The notes under the pieces were generated by a model. The model saw nothing but the letters and a program-made list of their open reading frames with translations. It made no database searches and had not been told where the DNA came from. 64,000 bases of DNA from Xiphydria camelus (lineage: Eukaryota > Arthropoda > Insecta > Hymenoptera > Xiphydriidae): positions 687,001 through 751,000 of the forward strand of contig OY783198.1 of assembly GCA_963678675.1 (NCBI GenBank), given 5' to 3'. Of this stretch, positions 24,401 through 33,481 are shown piece after piece. The stretch's first letter is position 1. Each line of letters opens with the position of its first letter. The translations under genes were made by a program, and so were the position numbers.

Positions 24401-26127
24401 AGATGAGTTACGGAGGCTTGGCAATGATGCGCGATTTTTTTCTGCTTTCGCAAACAGGTGTCCGTGCTCATTTCGACGATTGGCTTCCATCCGTGAAGTT
24501 TTAACGAGCTTATTCGTTCGCATTGCGAGGATGCGACGACGAATCGCGTGTCATCTTACATTGCGACGTATTTCTTCAGTATAGATTTCAATAGAGATGT
24601 GACGATCTACTCTCCCTCTCATATCATCCCCACGTCGAAAGCTCATCTTCAGCCTGTATAAAGACGAAACTCCGCACGCGGGAGTCGACACCCACGATTT
24701 TCTCGTGAGTCACTTCGCCGACCTCCTGCCTACTCGAAAAAATAGAGACGCCACTTTTCCGTAAACAGGAAGTTGCGGCGTTTTTTTTTTTTCGTTCACG
24801 TTCATACAGAAGCGAAGTGCGCGCTTTAGCGTCACGCGTATCGAATTCTCGCGGGAGACGCGCATATGCGTTTTGCGCGCATCTTGTTGCAACGCGAAAG
24901 AGGTATCGAATGCATTGAAATCGCGCCGCTAGACTTCGTGGCGGAAGAAAGGATACGAAAAGAAGGCACACCGCGTCGCCCACGCCCCGTCCCTGGTGAC
25001 GTATCGAATTAACATAACCCGTTAATGGACATCGTCCTACGCTCGCGCGTCTCTGCGAATATGGCAATTTCTTTGGTCGAGTGACTTTTTGTGAGCGGGC
25101 TTGGGTGAGAGGTCGTCATTAGCGTATACCGTACGTACAGTATTTTACATACACGGTGAAAAAAAAATGAATACTCGCAAGGATATATCGCAGCGCGGAT
25201 ATAGGAACTAGAATGCATCTTTTCCCAATTTACATTTGGCTCGTATCCCGTTAGAGATTGGCTGTCGTTTCGTTTACAGCCCCACCTCTCGTAGACAGAC
25301 CGAATTGAACCTAATGATCTCACGACCTTGCAATCAGTCGTTGCCGATATCTATATGCACGCGACTCGTTGAACTTTGGATAGAAAAAAAAACACACGAG
25401 ATCACCGCATCGGGATCCAAACCACGTCGAGTGAGTTCTTCGTGATATCCAGGTCAATCGGATACGCGAGAGCAAACCGGACTATCGATGTCGCGTCTCG
25501 ACACCTTGGCTCCGTTATTCCGCCAAGTCGTTTATGGCGATGCTTTAAATTGCAAGTTGCACCGGGTGCACAGCTGCCGGACTGCAGTAGTAGGAAGGGT
25601 CGGGCTAGAGATTTTTCTATCGTCTAAAAGGACTATGCGAACGAGCTTTTATGATTTCGGCATCTCTTCGTTGCGTTTATATTACTGAATTATCAATTTT
25701 AGCCAACGATTAATATGCTCGCGAATTGCGACAGAAAGTTTCCTCTGTTTAGATATCAATTTCGCGGGGACTCCGCGCTTTTTTTCCCTCGCCAAACGAG
25801 GTGACGCCACGAGCGTGATAAAGAAAAAAGGACGGGAAGATTTATCACCCTCGTTAACGCGGGGGGTTGACCGCGGAGCGTATAACGCTGCGGATACGGC
25901 CGCGCCCTGTGTGCGAAATGCCGAGGGGAGAGGAGAGAGGGTGACTTTTTTAGACAGCACTTCGCGGAAGATTCCTCCGACCTTGTACCACCTGCCATGA
26001 GTGGGTACTAAAAACGAATGGGCGCCGCGAATCCGAGTACTTTTCTCGCGAGTCACGAATGGAACGGCATGGTACGCCACCGACGCATCGATCGACGTCT
26101 CGTGTGTCCATCGAGCCCGCGCTGATT

Positions 26128-26164
<37 letters not shown>

Positions 26165-26563
26165 GAATGGAAACAGAATTTTGCGAGGCCCCGCTGCTGT
26201 GGCGGACTGCGAACAAATTGCGGCGTACACGCGAGCGGAAAGCACGGACGTCGCGTGATTCGGCTCGTTCCATTTCCTGGAAGTCCCTCTCGGCGTTTCC
26301 TCCGCGTCACGCGGAAGAAACGACGTTGCGCGGCGGAGAATAGCGCGTAGTTCCGTTTCGCTCGCGATTATCTCGTTACCCGCGAACTTTTGGGGAAGAG
26401 TAGAGCGAGATACTTTTCGAAGATTACACTTTCGTTCGTACAAGAACGTCTCGTAGACAATGTGGGTCAAACTTTCGCGATAGCGTGAGAATGGAACGTA
26501 AAATTGAATCCCTTCGTACGAGAGGATCGATCCAATGATTAATCGTCGTCGCTTTCGTCACAG
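21414..26563. other. Lmpt: Intron between the 21209 exon and the LIM4 exon
   Basis: Bounded by gtgaaa and gtcacag. Contains a CT microsatellite at 26132-26161 and no other recognised feature. Confidence 0.65.
26132..26161. repeat. (CT)n microsatellite
   Basis: About 30 bases of uninterrupted CT, 400 bp before the LIM4 exon. Confidence 0.97.
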
Positions 26564-26733
26564 GTACCAAGAAGATGGAGTACAAGACCAGGCAATGGCA
26601 CGAGAAATGCTTCTGCTGCGTCGTATGCAAGAACCCGATCGGCACCAAGAGCTTCATCCCGCGCGAGCAGGAGATCTACTGTGGCACGTGTTACGAGGAT
26701 AAGTTTGCCACCCGATGCGTCAAGTGCAATAAG
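26564..26733 (+). CDS. Lmpt: Limpet internal exon, second half of LIM 4 and first CxxC of LIM 5
   Basis: After the acceptor gctttcgtcacag, the first two bases complete a split glycine codon, then TKKMEYKTRQWHEKCFCCVV. Zinc ligands visible are WHEKC, CCVVCK and YCGTCYED, followed by CVKCNK, the first finger of LIM5. Ends AAG before gtatgc, phase 0. Two upstream exons share the required phase 1: LIM3 (17402-17576) and the internal first exon (21209-21413). Confidence 0.96.
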
Positions 26734-26807
26734 GTATGCAAATGACGAAGAAAATTCTTTTCTTCTCCGGGAGCATTGAGAATACGATACGCGTTTGTTT
26801 CCCGCAG

Positions 26808-26994
26808 ATAATTACCAGCGGTGGCGTAACGTACAAGAACGAGCCGTGGCACAGGGATTGCTTCACCTGCAGCAACTGCAACAACTCATTGGCCGGTCAA
26901 AGATTTACATCGCGCGACGACAAGCCCTACTGCGCCGACTGCTTCGGGGAGCTGTTCGCCAAGAGGTGCACCGCTTGCAGCAAACCGATTACCG
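26808..26994 (+). CDS. Lmpt: Limpet internal exon, second half of LIM 5 and first CxxC of LIM 6
   Basis: Separated from the previous exon by a 74-bp intron ending tttcccgcag. Reads IITSGGVTYKNEPWHRDCFT and on to AGQRFTSRDDKPYCADCF, with ligands WHRDC, CSNC, YCADC, then CTACSKPITG with the first CxxC of LIM6. The last codon is split after one base before gtacgt (phase 1). This is one of the most conserved parts of Limpet and reads without any break. Confidence 0.97.
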
Positions 26995-27083
26995 GTACGT
27001 TATAATGACGCTGTACTTATTTTGCTGAAAATCGATATGACCGTTCATCAATTGATCCATCTTCGCGGTTCTCCGCCCTCCAG

Positions 27084-27241
27084 GAATCGGCGGCACCCGT
27101 TTCATCTCATTCGAGGACAGGCATTGGCACAACGACTGCTTCATCTGCGCCGGTTGCAAGACTTCGCTGGTCGGTCACGGTTTCATCACCGACGGCGACG
27201 ACATCATCTGCCCGGAGTGCGCCAAGCAGAAATTGATGTAA
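27084..27241 (+). CDS. Lmpt: Limpet terminal coding exon, second half of LIM 6 and stop
   Basis: Follows an 89-bp intron ending cgccctccag. The two leading bases complete glycine, then IGGTRFISFEDRHWHNDCFI. Ligands WHNDC, CAGC and CPEC complete LIM6, and the protein ends CAKQKLM then TAA at 27239-27241, the usual Limpet C-terminus. Everything downstream is 3' untranslated. Confidence 0.97.
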
Positions 27242-27441
27242 GAGGATCTTTCGGGTATGTAGAGTCGCGTCGATCGATTGATCCTTCGTCCGAGAGAGTT
27301 CACAAGCCATACCCTCGCTACGATTTTACCGCCCGTCACCCGGGGAAGCCCCTCCCTTTGCCCGGCAGACGCGCGTACGACGGAAGACGCTGAGTGAGAA
27401 AAAAAGCGGGAGAAAAATTCAGACTCGCGGAATCGAGGGGA

Positions 27442-27464
27442 GACGACGACGACGACGACGACGA
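27442..27464. repeat. (GAC)n microsatellite in the Limpet 3' UTR
   Basis: Seven perfect GAC triplets 200 bp after the stop codon. Confidence 0.96.
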
Positions 27465-28045
27465 TAACGAAAAAATCGTCGCCGTCGTCGCGCGTCTGTC
27501 GTTGCAGAGGGGTGCACTTTGTTCAGCGGCCACTCCGAGGGCACACTTCCTAGCTTCGTAGTCGTAGCGACAGTAGTCATTTTTATTTCAATTTCTTATT
27601 ACCGTTAAACGTATCGTCGATCGTCGGAGTATATATATATTGTAATCACACGCGCGAAAGTGCCTCGTCTGATTGCGCGCCGCACTCCTCGCGCAGCAGC
27701 GTCGATCTCGAGGATCCGAGTTCGCGTTGGAGCGAACGTCGAGCGGATGACGGCGTCGCTGTACAAGCAGCGCGCCTATACGTAAAGAATAATCGCGAGG
27801 AGTCGAGGAGAAAGGGAAAACAAGAAGAAACGTTGATGCCTTAAAAGTATATCGGAACAATGAAAATCGCCTATAGATTATATTATCGAAGCAAACGAAG
27901 CGACGGAGAGACCTCCTTACGTACTGTTATTAATATTATTTTTGCTTTGTATATGGTAGAAGTGAGATACGAAAATGCCGCGTATTTTCTCGTACTTCCC
28001 GGTGTCGAGCACACGAGACAACCCTTCTTCTTACGAAACGAAATT

Positions 28046-28245
28046 NNNNNNNNNNNNNNNNNNNNNNNNNNNNNNNNNNNNNNNNNNNNNNNNNNNNNNN
28101 NNNNNNNNNNNNNNNNNNNNNNNNNNNNNNNNNNNNNNNNNNNNNNNNNNNNNNNNNNNNNNNNNNNNNNNNNNNNNNNNNNNNNNNNNNNNNNNNNNNN
28201 NNNNNNNNNNNNNNNNNNNNNNNNNNNNNNNNNNNNNNNNNNNNN
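28046..28245. other. Assembly gap, 200 N
   Basis: An unbroken run of exactly 200 N. The round length suggests a scaffold gap that may not reflect the true distance. It lies in the Limpet 3' region between CA- and CT-rich sequence. Confidence 0.99.
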
Positions 28246-28489
28246 TGTGTATCTATCTCTCTTTCTACGTGTAGTTTCCAGACACTGTACAGCAGCTACT
28301 TACACGCTAATCGCGAAAATACACGCACACTCGCACACTTACACGTACACCCAACCACACGACGCGTGCATACGCATTTCGCATTTCTTCCCCTTTCCTC
28401 GCGTTCTTCCTTTTTACTTCAAAGATTTGCGGGAAAACGATTTTCGCGTCGGAAACTTTCATCGCGCTCGTTATCGCGTATGCGCGCGC

Positions 28490-28514
28490 CACACACACAC
28501 ACACACACACACAC
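28490..28514. repeat. (CA)n microsatellite in the Limpet 3' region
   Basis: About 25 bases of perfect CA shortly after the assembly gap, with further CA-rich sequence either side. Such sequence may explain the gap. Confidence 0.97.
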
Positions 28515-28760
28515 GAACACATCCACCCACGTACACGAAACAAACAAAACACACACACAATACACATATCTTGTCGCAAGAAAAAAAAACGATAGTGGCC
28601 TTATAAAACTCAAGTACACACAAAGCAACTAACGACTTAGGCATAATAACGTTATATACTCTACACATTATATGAATTTATTATATATTACGAACGAAGT
28701 AGGTAAGTGTATAACACCATTACGAACAAACGTTCAATACGAACACGGAGTATCATGACC

Positions 28761-28766
28761 AATAAA
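28761..28766 (+). promoter_or_regulatory. Candidate polyadenylation signal 1
   Basis: Canonical AATAAA downstream of the Limpet stop codon, in AT-rich sequence. Confidence 0.4.
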
Positions 28767-28886
28767 TTACACCCGCTTTATATTCTTACGAACACTCACA
28801 TACTAATCGTCTTAATCAGTACATGATATGAAAAAAAGATTCTGTATTCTGCGTACTATATTATTAAAGTGTAAAATTGATAAACA

Positions 28887-28892
28887 AATAAA
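28887..28892 (+). promoter_or_regulatory. Candidate polyadenylation signal 2
   Basis: Canonical AATAAA within an A/T-rich block and followed by sequence containing GT-rich bases, so the best placed of the three signals by composition. Confidence 0.5.
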
Positions 28893-28974
28893 TATAATTA
28901 TTTACAAATCCGAATGAGTATTTTGCCAACCGACAGGGGTTGATCGTCATTGCTGTCACCTTGACACGCGGGTG

Positions 28975-28980
28975 AATAAA
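28975..28980 (+). promoter_or_regulatory. Candidate polyadenylation signal 3
   Basis: Canonical AATAAA in ggtgaataaaag. Last signal before the base composition returns to the CpG-rich background. Confidence 0.4.
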
Positions 28981-31900
28981 AGCGAGCCGAGATCATCGGA
29001 TGAAACTTCGCGACGTCTGACGTTACTCCAAGAGGTAAGCGTTTTGAAAATAATTTATATCGAGAATCTCTCTCTCTTTAATTGCAGAATTCCAAACGAA
29101 ACGAAATTGGGCATTTAAATAACCGCGGATGATACGGAGAAAATGTTTTACGATCTTCACTGACCGTCGGTATCCAATCCAGAAGTACTGATATCGGAGG
29201 GAGCCACGAATTCCCTCCACGCAACCCCGCGTTATCAAGGGTGCACCTGCCGAAGCACGATCGATTTCACGCCAGTACGCTTTCCGTGCAAGCCAAGCAA
29301 CCCCCGGAGAAAGCTCCGCGTAGTTGACAGGAGTTGTGCTAGATGGCGAAGGGTCGAGTCTCGCGTTACCCCCTTTCAACCCTCGCGACACTCGAACAGC
29401 TGTTCGGGTTCTGTTATGGCGAACGAACCACGCGATAATGGCGACACGGCCAGTTCTACGATTTATCTCGCGATTATCCGCCGTTATCGGGACCACGTAA
29501 CGATCGGGAATCGGTGGGTCGGTGGTCCGATCGGGTGATCGCGTTTCAGGTGCCGGAAATTTCATCGGAGGCACGTTTCGGTGTCGCGGAAAAACTATCG
29601 TGCCGGTGCGCGGGTGGTTTCTTTCGTTTTCGTCGGTTAGTAAAAAATTGCGAAAACGTGAGGAAGCCGGTGTCGAGATAAATCCTTCTTCAATGCAGAG
29701 AAGAACTTCCCATCGGGGCGGATGACGCCGTTGCGAGGTGCGTTTCAGATTGCAATCTCATTCCGCCGTATCATATTTTATCGTCAGACATTTTTGCGGC
29801 TAAGTCGCAAGCTACTCGGAGGGGGAGAAGCAACCTGTTCCGCGGTCAAGGGAGACTGAAACATCTGTGGATGTCGGAGGATTGATGCGGGTTTGCCAAC
29901 ATTTATTACACACAGCTTCGTATATATACGTCCAATATTTGGGTGGTCTTCCGATTGAATTCATTTTAGCTCGCGTTACGCAGCAGAGCGGAGTACCTAT
30001 GTATGTGTTTCTCCAAAATAAATCGACGCGAGACATTTTTCGAAACTACAGTTCTCGCAAGTATCGATATGCACTTTTCCTGGCATCTCATTGAATCTGT
30101 CATGATAATTTTCGTACCTCGCCATATTCTCCCTCTTTTATCGTGGAATCAGCAACGACGGGTTCAGCGAACGCTGAACAAAGGACTGAATGTACAGTTC
30201 CCCACACGTGCCGTACATAGAACTGTGTTATCGTACATTATGGAACGGAAAGCGAATAGACAAGTGCCGAAGAAACTCGAGATCCCATCGCAAAACTATA
30301 CCCTCGTATAGATCCACCCTCGAGACGAAGAACAGTTGAAATCGAACCACTCCGCAGAAAAAAGCTCGATCTAAAATGATATCGCATATCGTCTAATAGC
30401 CAAGCGATTTCTGCCAAAAGTTCTCGCGGAGTTTCCAGATCCCGCGGAAAAGTTTTCGCTTATCGATCATCCCACTTGCAACGCGCCCCGCAAAAGTTGC
30501 ACAGCCCCCTTCATCCTTGCCCACTTACCGGCAGATGCGGCGGCTCTCTCGCGCGTTTCTTTCGACTTGTTTCCCTCTCGTTATTTAATAAACATCGTCC
30601 GCCCCCACCCCTCGTTCGCGCGGCCGAGAATCTCGCGCCGAATTTCCCTCTCGCCGCTTCGCGTCGTAAACTCAATCGCCTTCCGCAATTTGAGAGTCCG
30701 CGTTCTGCGGGCGTAAACTCTGTGACGTAACAAGTTCGCCGCTATCGCGTTGCAAACTTGTGCTATCATCCGGCTTGCCTCCCCTCGCGGCTCATTTTAC
30801 TACCCCCGGAGACATTATCTCTCCTTCGGCGGAATTATATACAGTATACCTATATATACGTCGTATAGGTGCTACACGGGGATACGGCCGTATACCGTTC
30901 GGTCCAATCGTCGAGCGCGCGTTGCAAAGTCTACAGCGACGTTTCGTAATTTTGTCCGCGATATCATTTGTCAAGCGTACAATTTTACGTTGGCCCATAA
31001 ATAATTCATACCGTCGCGTCGTTAGGTATGCTTCCTGAATGCGAATGTTTGACGAGGGTGGGGGATGGGGGTCGGACAGAGGACATTAATCAAAAGTGAT
31101 TCGCACGAAGCACCGGTTAAATAAAGCATTGTTCTGTACGAACAAATACATCGCGTACTGTCGTATAGCCTACATATGTATATGTGTATGGGGTGAGTTT
31201 GGAATTTTTGCGCGACATATTCTACGCGTATCGTAACTCGGGTATAAGAATTATCCTATTTTTGTGAGATTTAACGTATCTAATATTTAATTTAAAAAAT
31301 TACGCGTCGAGAGAGAGAGAGAGAGAGAGAAAGAGGAGCGAGCGAAGAATTATTTTACCGGAAGAAACAGCACCGGTCGAGGGTGGGCGCGCGCGGTAAA
31401 GTCAACTCACGGTGCTCATTAATATTGAAATGCGAAGCGAGTAAACGCGGAATTGCCCGCGGCCGAAGGGGTCGGTGCGTCTTGCGCACGAGTAATCCCA
31501 AACAAACTTAACTGCCTTCTAATTATCGCGAGTCGTCCGGATAGAGCGCGGAAGGGGGCGGCGAGATCGGAAGGATTTCGTATACACGTACAATTTCGGA
31601 AGTCGAGCGATCAATCACCGAGAACGCTTTTGATTGGGGGTTGCCGCGGCGGGGATTAGGATTTTCCGGGCATGGATTCGTGTTAAAAGGAGCGGAAAAC
31701 TTGGTCTCGCGCAGCTATTATATCTTGCTTCGGGACGCGGACAAGTTAGCTCATTTTCGACCCCGTGACTACATGGCGAGTCCTTCGTTGGAAGTCAAGG
31801 AAGCGCTCTCAAATAATCGAGCGCAGCGTCGTTCGATCGTCCGTCGTTCCGCTCTCGCACTGTGCGACGTCTCATCGGCGTCGTAGTATATCTGTAGCGA

Positions 31901-32151
31901 CAGCCGCGGGTGGGGCGGGTGCACAGAGTAGTCGAAGTCGAGTCTGAGGAAGGTCTTATGGTCTTAGTACATCGCACGGTGGCGCGCGTAAACTCCGCGT
32001 GTAAGCCAGCACTGTGAGTGGAGCGACGGATGGTGCAGCCGGAGCCAGAGGGAACGACGAGGAAATCTCACGGTGTGCCGCGACAACACTGATCCTTCGC
32101 CAAGCTCCGATACGACGGCGTGGCATCGTTGCTGGAAAATCCCTTTGAGGC
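28981..32151. other. Intergenic, no gene recognised
   Basis: No conserved coding sequence on either strand. Open frames are short and resemble no family I know. Contains a GA microsatellite at 31309-31331. Confidence 0.55.
31309..31331. repeat. (GA)n microsatellite
   Basis: 23 bases of GA in intergenic DNA. Confidence 0.96.
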
Positions 32152-32512
32152 TACACTGAAAAAAATCTTTAGTTTTAACAGCAATACATTTCTGGCTGAG
32201 ACTTTCTAGCCATTCCCCCCTAAAAATATTTTTATTACAGTAATTCTATTAGTTGTATTTGAGATACAGCATTGCTGTGTTAGCAGTCCAAGTATTGCTA
32301 ACAGATATGTTTGATGCAGCAATATGGCATCTGATTACTTAATATACTAGAAAGGTTATCCTAAGCAGATGACGTATTCTTACCCCAACTGTATGATTAT
32401 ACGTAATATAGGTATATAGGTATAGTTAGCTGGACTATAAAACGTATGTTTACACCAACTGTAAACTTATGTGTAGTGTGACTGAACGGTATGGCTGGGT
32501 GGACTATACTGG

Positions 32513-32662
32513 ATGCCTCGCGCAGTTCCACACAGTTGCAGGGACCCCTTCGGCCGGGCTTAGTCGGTATTCGAGCAATTTTTACCGGTAGAAGTGGCTC
32601 CAATACCGACCAAGCCCGGCCGAAAAGGTCCCTGCAACTGTGCGGTTCTGTGCCCGAGGCAT
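32513..32662. repeat. Long hairpin, about 65-bp arms
   Basis: The left arm ATGCCTCG...CAGTTGCAGGGACC...GTCGGTATT is matched in reverse by the right arm AATACCGAC...GGTCCCTGCAACTG...CGAGGCAT, with a spacer of about 30 bp containing accggtagaag. Nested inside the 1.3-kb element. It may be a separate palindromic miniature element; no target duplication is evident. Confidence 0.8.
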
Positions 32663-32787
32663 ACGAAATACCGGTAGAAGTCGAGTCGGTACCCCGATAG
32701 CAAATTAAATATTTATTTAAATATTTTTGCCGAGATATCTCAGTGTTGCATTATATAAAGGCCTGTTTTAGCTAAGACCACTTGAAG

Positions 32788-33001
32788 AGTCGGTGGCGCA
32801 ATTGGTAGAATGCGAGCATTCCCAGTCTCGAAGCATCTCATCTAAGGAACGCAGGTTCAAATCCCGGTGTGGGCCCCGCGACATTGCACTTTCTCGTCGC
32901 GGGATCACCCGAGCTCTCCACACACCTCCGGATTTCTAGCCAAACCTGGGGATGGTGCGTAAATGCATTTCCCCTTCTATAAAAAAAAAAAAAAAAAAAA
33001 A
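32788..33001 (+). mobile_element. tRNA-derived SINE
   Basis: A tRNA-like head carries an A box TGGCGCAATTGG (32794-32805) and B box GGTTCAAATCC (32854-32864), the internal RNA polymerase III promoter. A body follows, then an uninterrupted run of 21 A (32981-33001). The A-to-B distance is larger than in most tRNAs, and no acceptor stem closes, so a functional tRNA is unlikely. Sequence to about 33090 may also belong to the element, making the A run internal. No clear target duplication found. Confidence 0.75.
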
Positions 33002-33101
33002 TCGAATCCCGGAAGGGTTGGAAAAAAACCGACACCCCAGTAGGCGGGTTGGCAGGCGGCAGGATAGGCGTGCGCGCCCTCTTTTTGCAAAATCCTACTT
33101 T

Positions 33102-33299
33102 CAATTTAGCAATACGGTATAGCTGACACAGCTATACTGCTTGTCTAAACGAACCAAAATTCCCGCGCAATTTAGCAATACGGTATAGCTGACACAGCTA
33201 TACTGCTTGTCTAGATGAACCAGAATTTCCGTGCAATTTAGCGATACGGTACAGCTTACGTAGGCATACTGCACGTCTAAATCAATCAGAATAAATAAC
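33102..33299. repeat. 66-bp tandem repeat, three copies
   Basis: Copies start at 33102, 33168 and 33234, each opening caatttagc(a/g)atacggta and containing a small inverted repeat tatagctgacacagctata. The first two are nearly identical; the third is diverged. Located within the 1.3-kb element. Confidence 0.9.
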
Positions 33300-33481
33300 T
33301 GGCTCAACAGTACAGCGCAGCTTGACACAAACATCACGATATTGTTACTTTAAACATATTAGCTTAGCCATACTCGGCTGGCTGTCTTAAGAAAACTTCT
33401 GGCTGTGGCCACGGTGGCTAGAAATTCTGGTTGGTTCAGCCAGAATTATTGCTCAATTCCCTGAAAATTTTTTTCAGTGTA

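Larger units (their letters stand above)
1764..28980 (+). other. Lmpt: Limpet gene, 3' part (all exons in window)
   Basis: Gene-level entry. Exons on the plus strand encode, in order, a PET domain (two exons) and six LIM domains ending in CAKQKLM-stop, the architecture of insect Limpet, a relative of testin, prickle and FHL proteins. Known for the family: PET and LIM domains bind proteins, LIM domains through two zinc fingers each, and FHL-type proteins act at muscle and cytoskeletal sites and as transcription cofactors. Exon phases agree throughout (0,0,0,0,0,1,0,1). The first exon seen starts mid-codon, so at least one upstream exon, with the start codon and the first PET cysteines, is outside the window. 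Three internal alternative first exons are listed separately. The 3' limit is set by AATAAA signals at 28761, 28887 and 28975. Confidence 0.93.
27242..28980 (+). other. Lmpt: Limpet 3' UTR region (end inferred)
   Basis: The stretch after the stop codon contains no conserved coding sequence. It holds a GAC repeat, a 200-bp run of N, a CA repeat and several AATAAA signals, the last at 28975. The open frame that appears to cross the gap is an artefact of the N run. The true transcript end is inferred from the signals only and more than one may be used. Confidence 0.6.
32154..33479. mobile_element. 1.3-kb TA-flanked terminal-inverted-repeat element (non-autonomous)
   Basis: Left end CACTGAAAAAAATCTTTAG and right end, reversed, CACTGAAAAAAATTTTCAG form inverted termini. 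Both are flanked by TA (32152-32153 and 33480-33481), as in Tc1/mariner insertions. Subterminal sequence repeats CTGGCTG/TAGCCA and TTCTGGCT motifs. No transposase frame is present. Inside lie a long hairpin, a tRNA-derived SINE and a 66-bp tandem repeat, each listed separately, so this is a composite grown by nested insertion. It resembles the 157-bp element at 42084. Confidence 0.8.

Noticed and set aside
25155..25175. Single terminus-like sequence (acacggtgaaaaaaaaatg)
   Set aside because: Resembles the CACTGAAAAAA ends but no partner end or TA-flanked structure was found nearby.
25682..26470. 262-codon minus-strand open frame
   Set aside because: Includes the CT/GA microsatellite read as poly-Arg/Glu, shows no family similarity, and lies opposite a Limpet intron.
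27860..28606. 248-codon frame across the N gap
   Set aside because: A third of it is unknown bases; the rest reads CA repeats as His/Thr.
32788..32872. Functional tRNA gene
   Set aside because: A and B boxes are present but no acceptor stem closes and an A tail follows; better explained as a SINE head.
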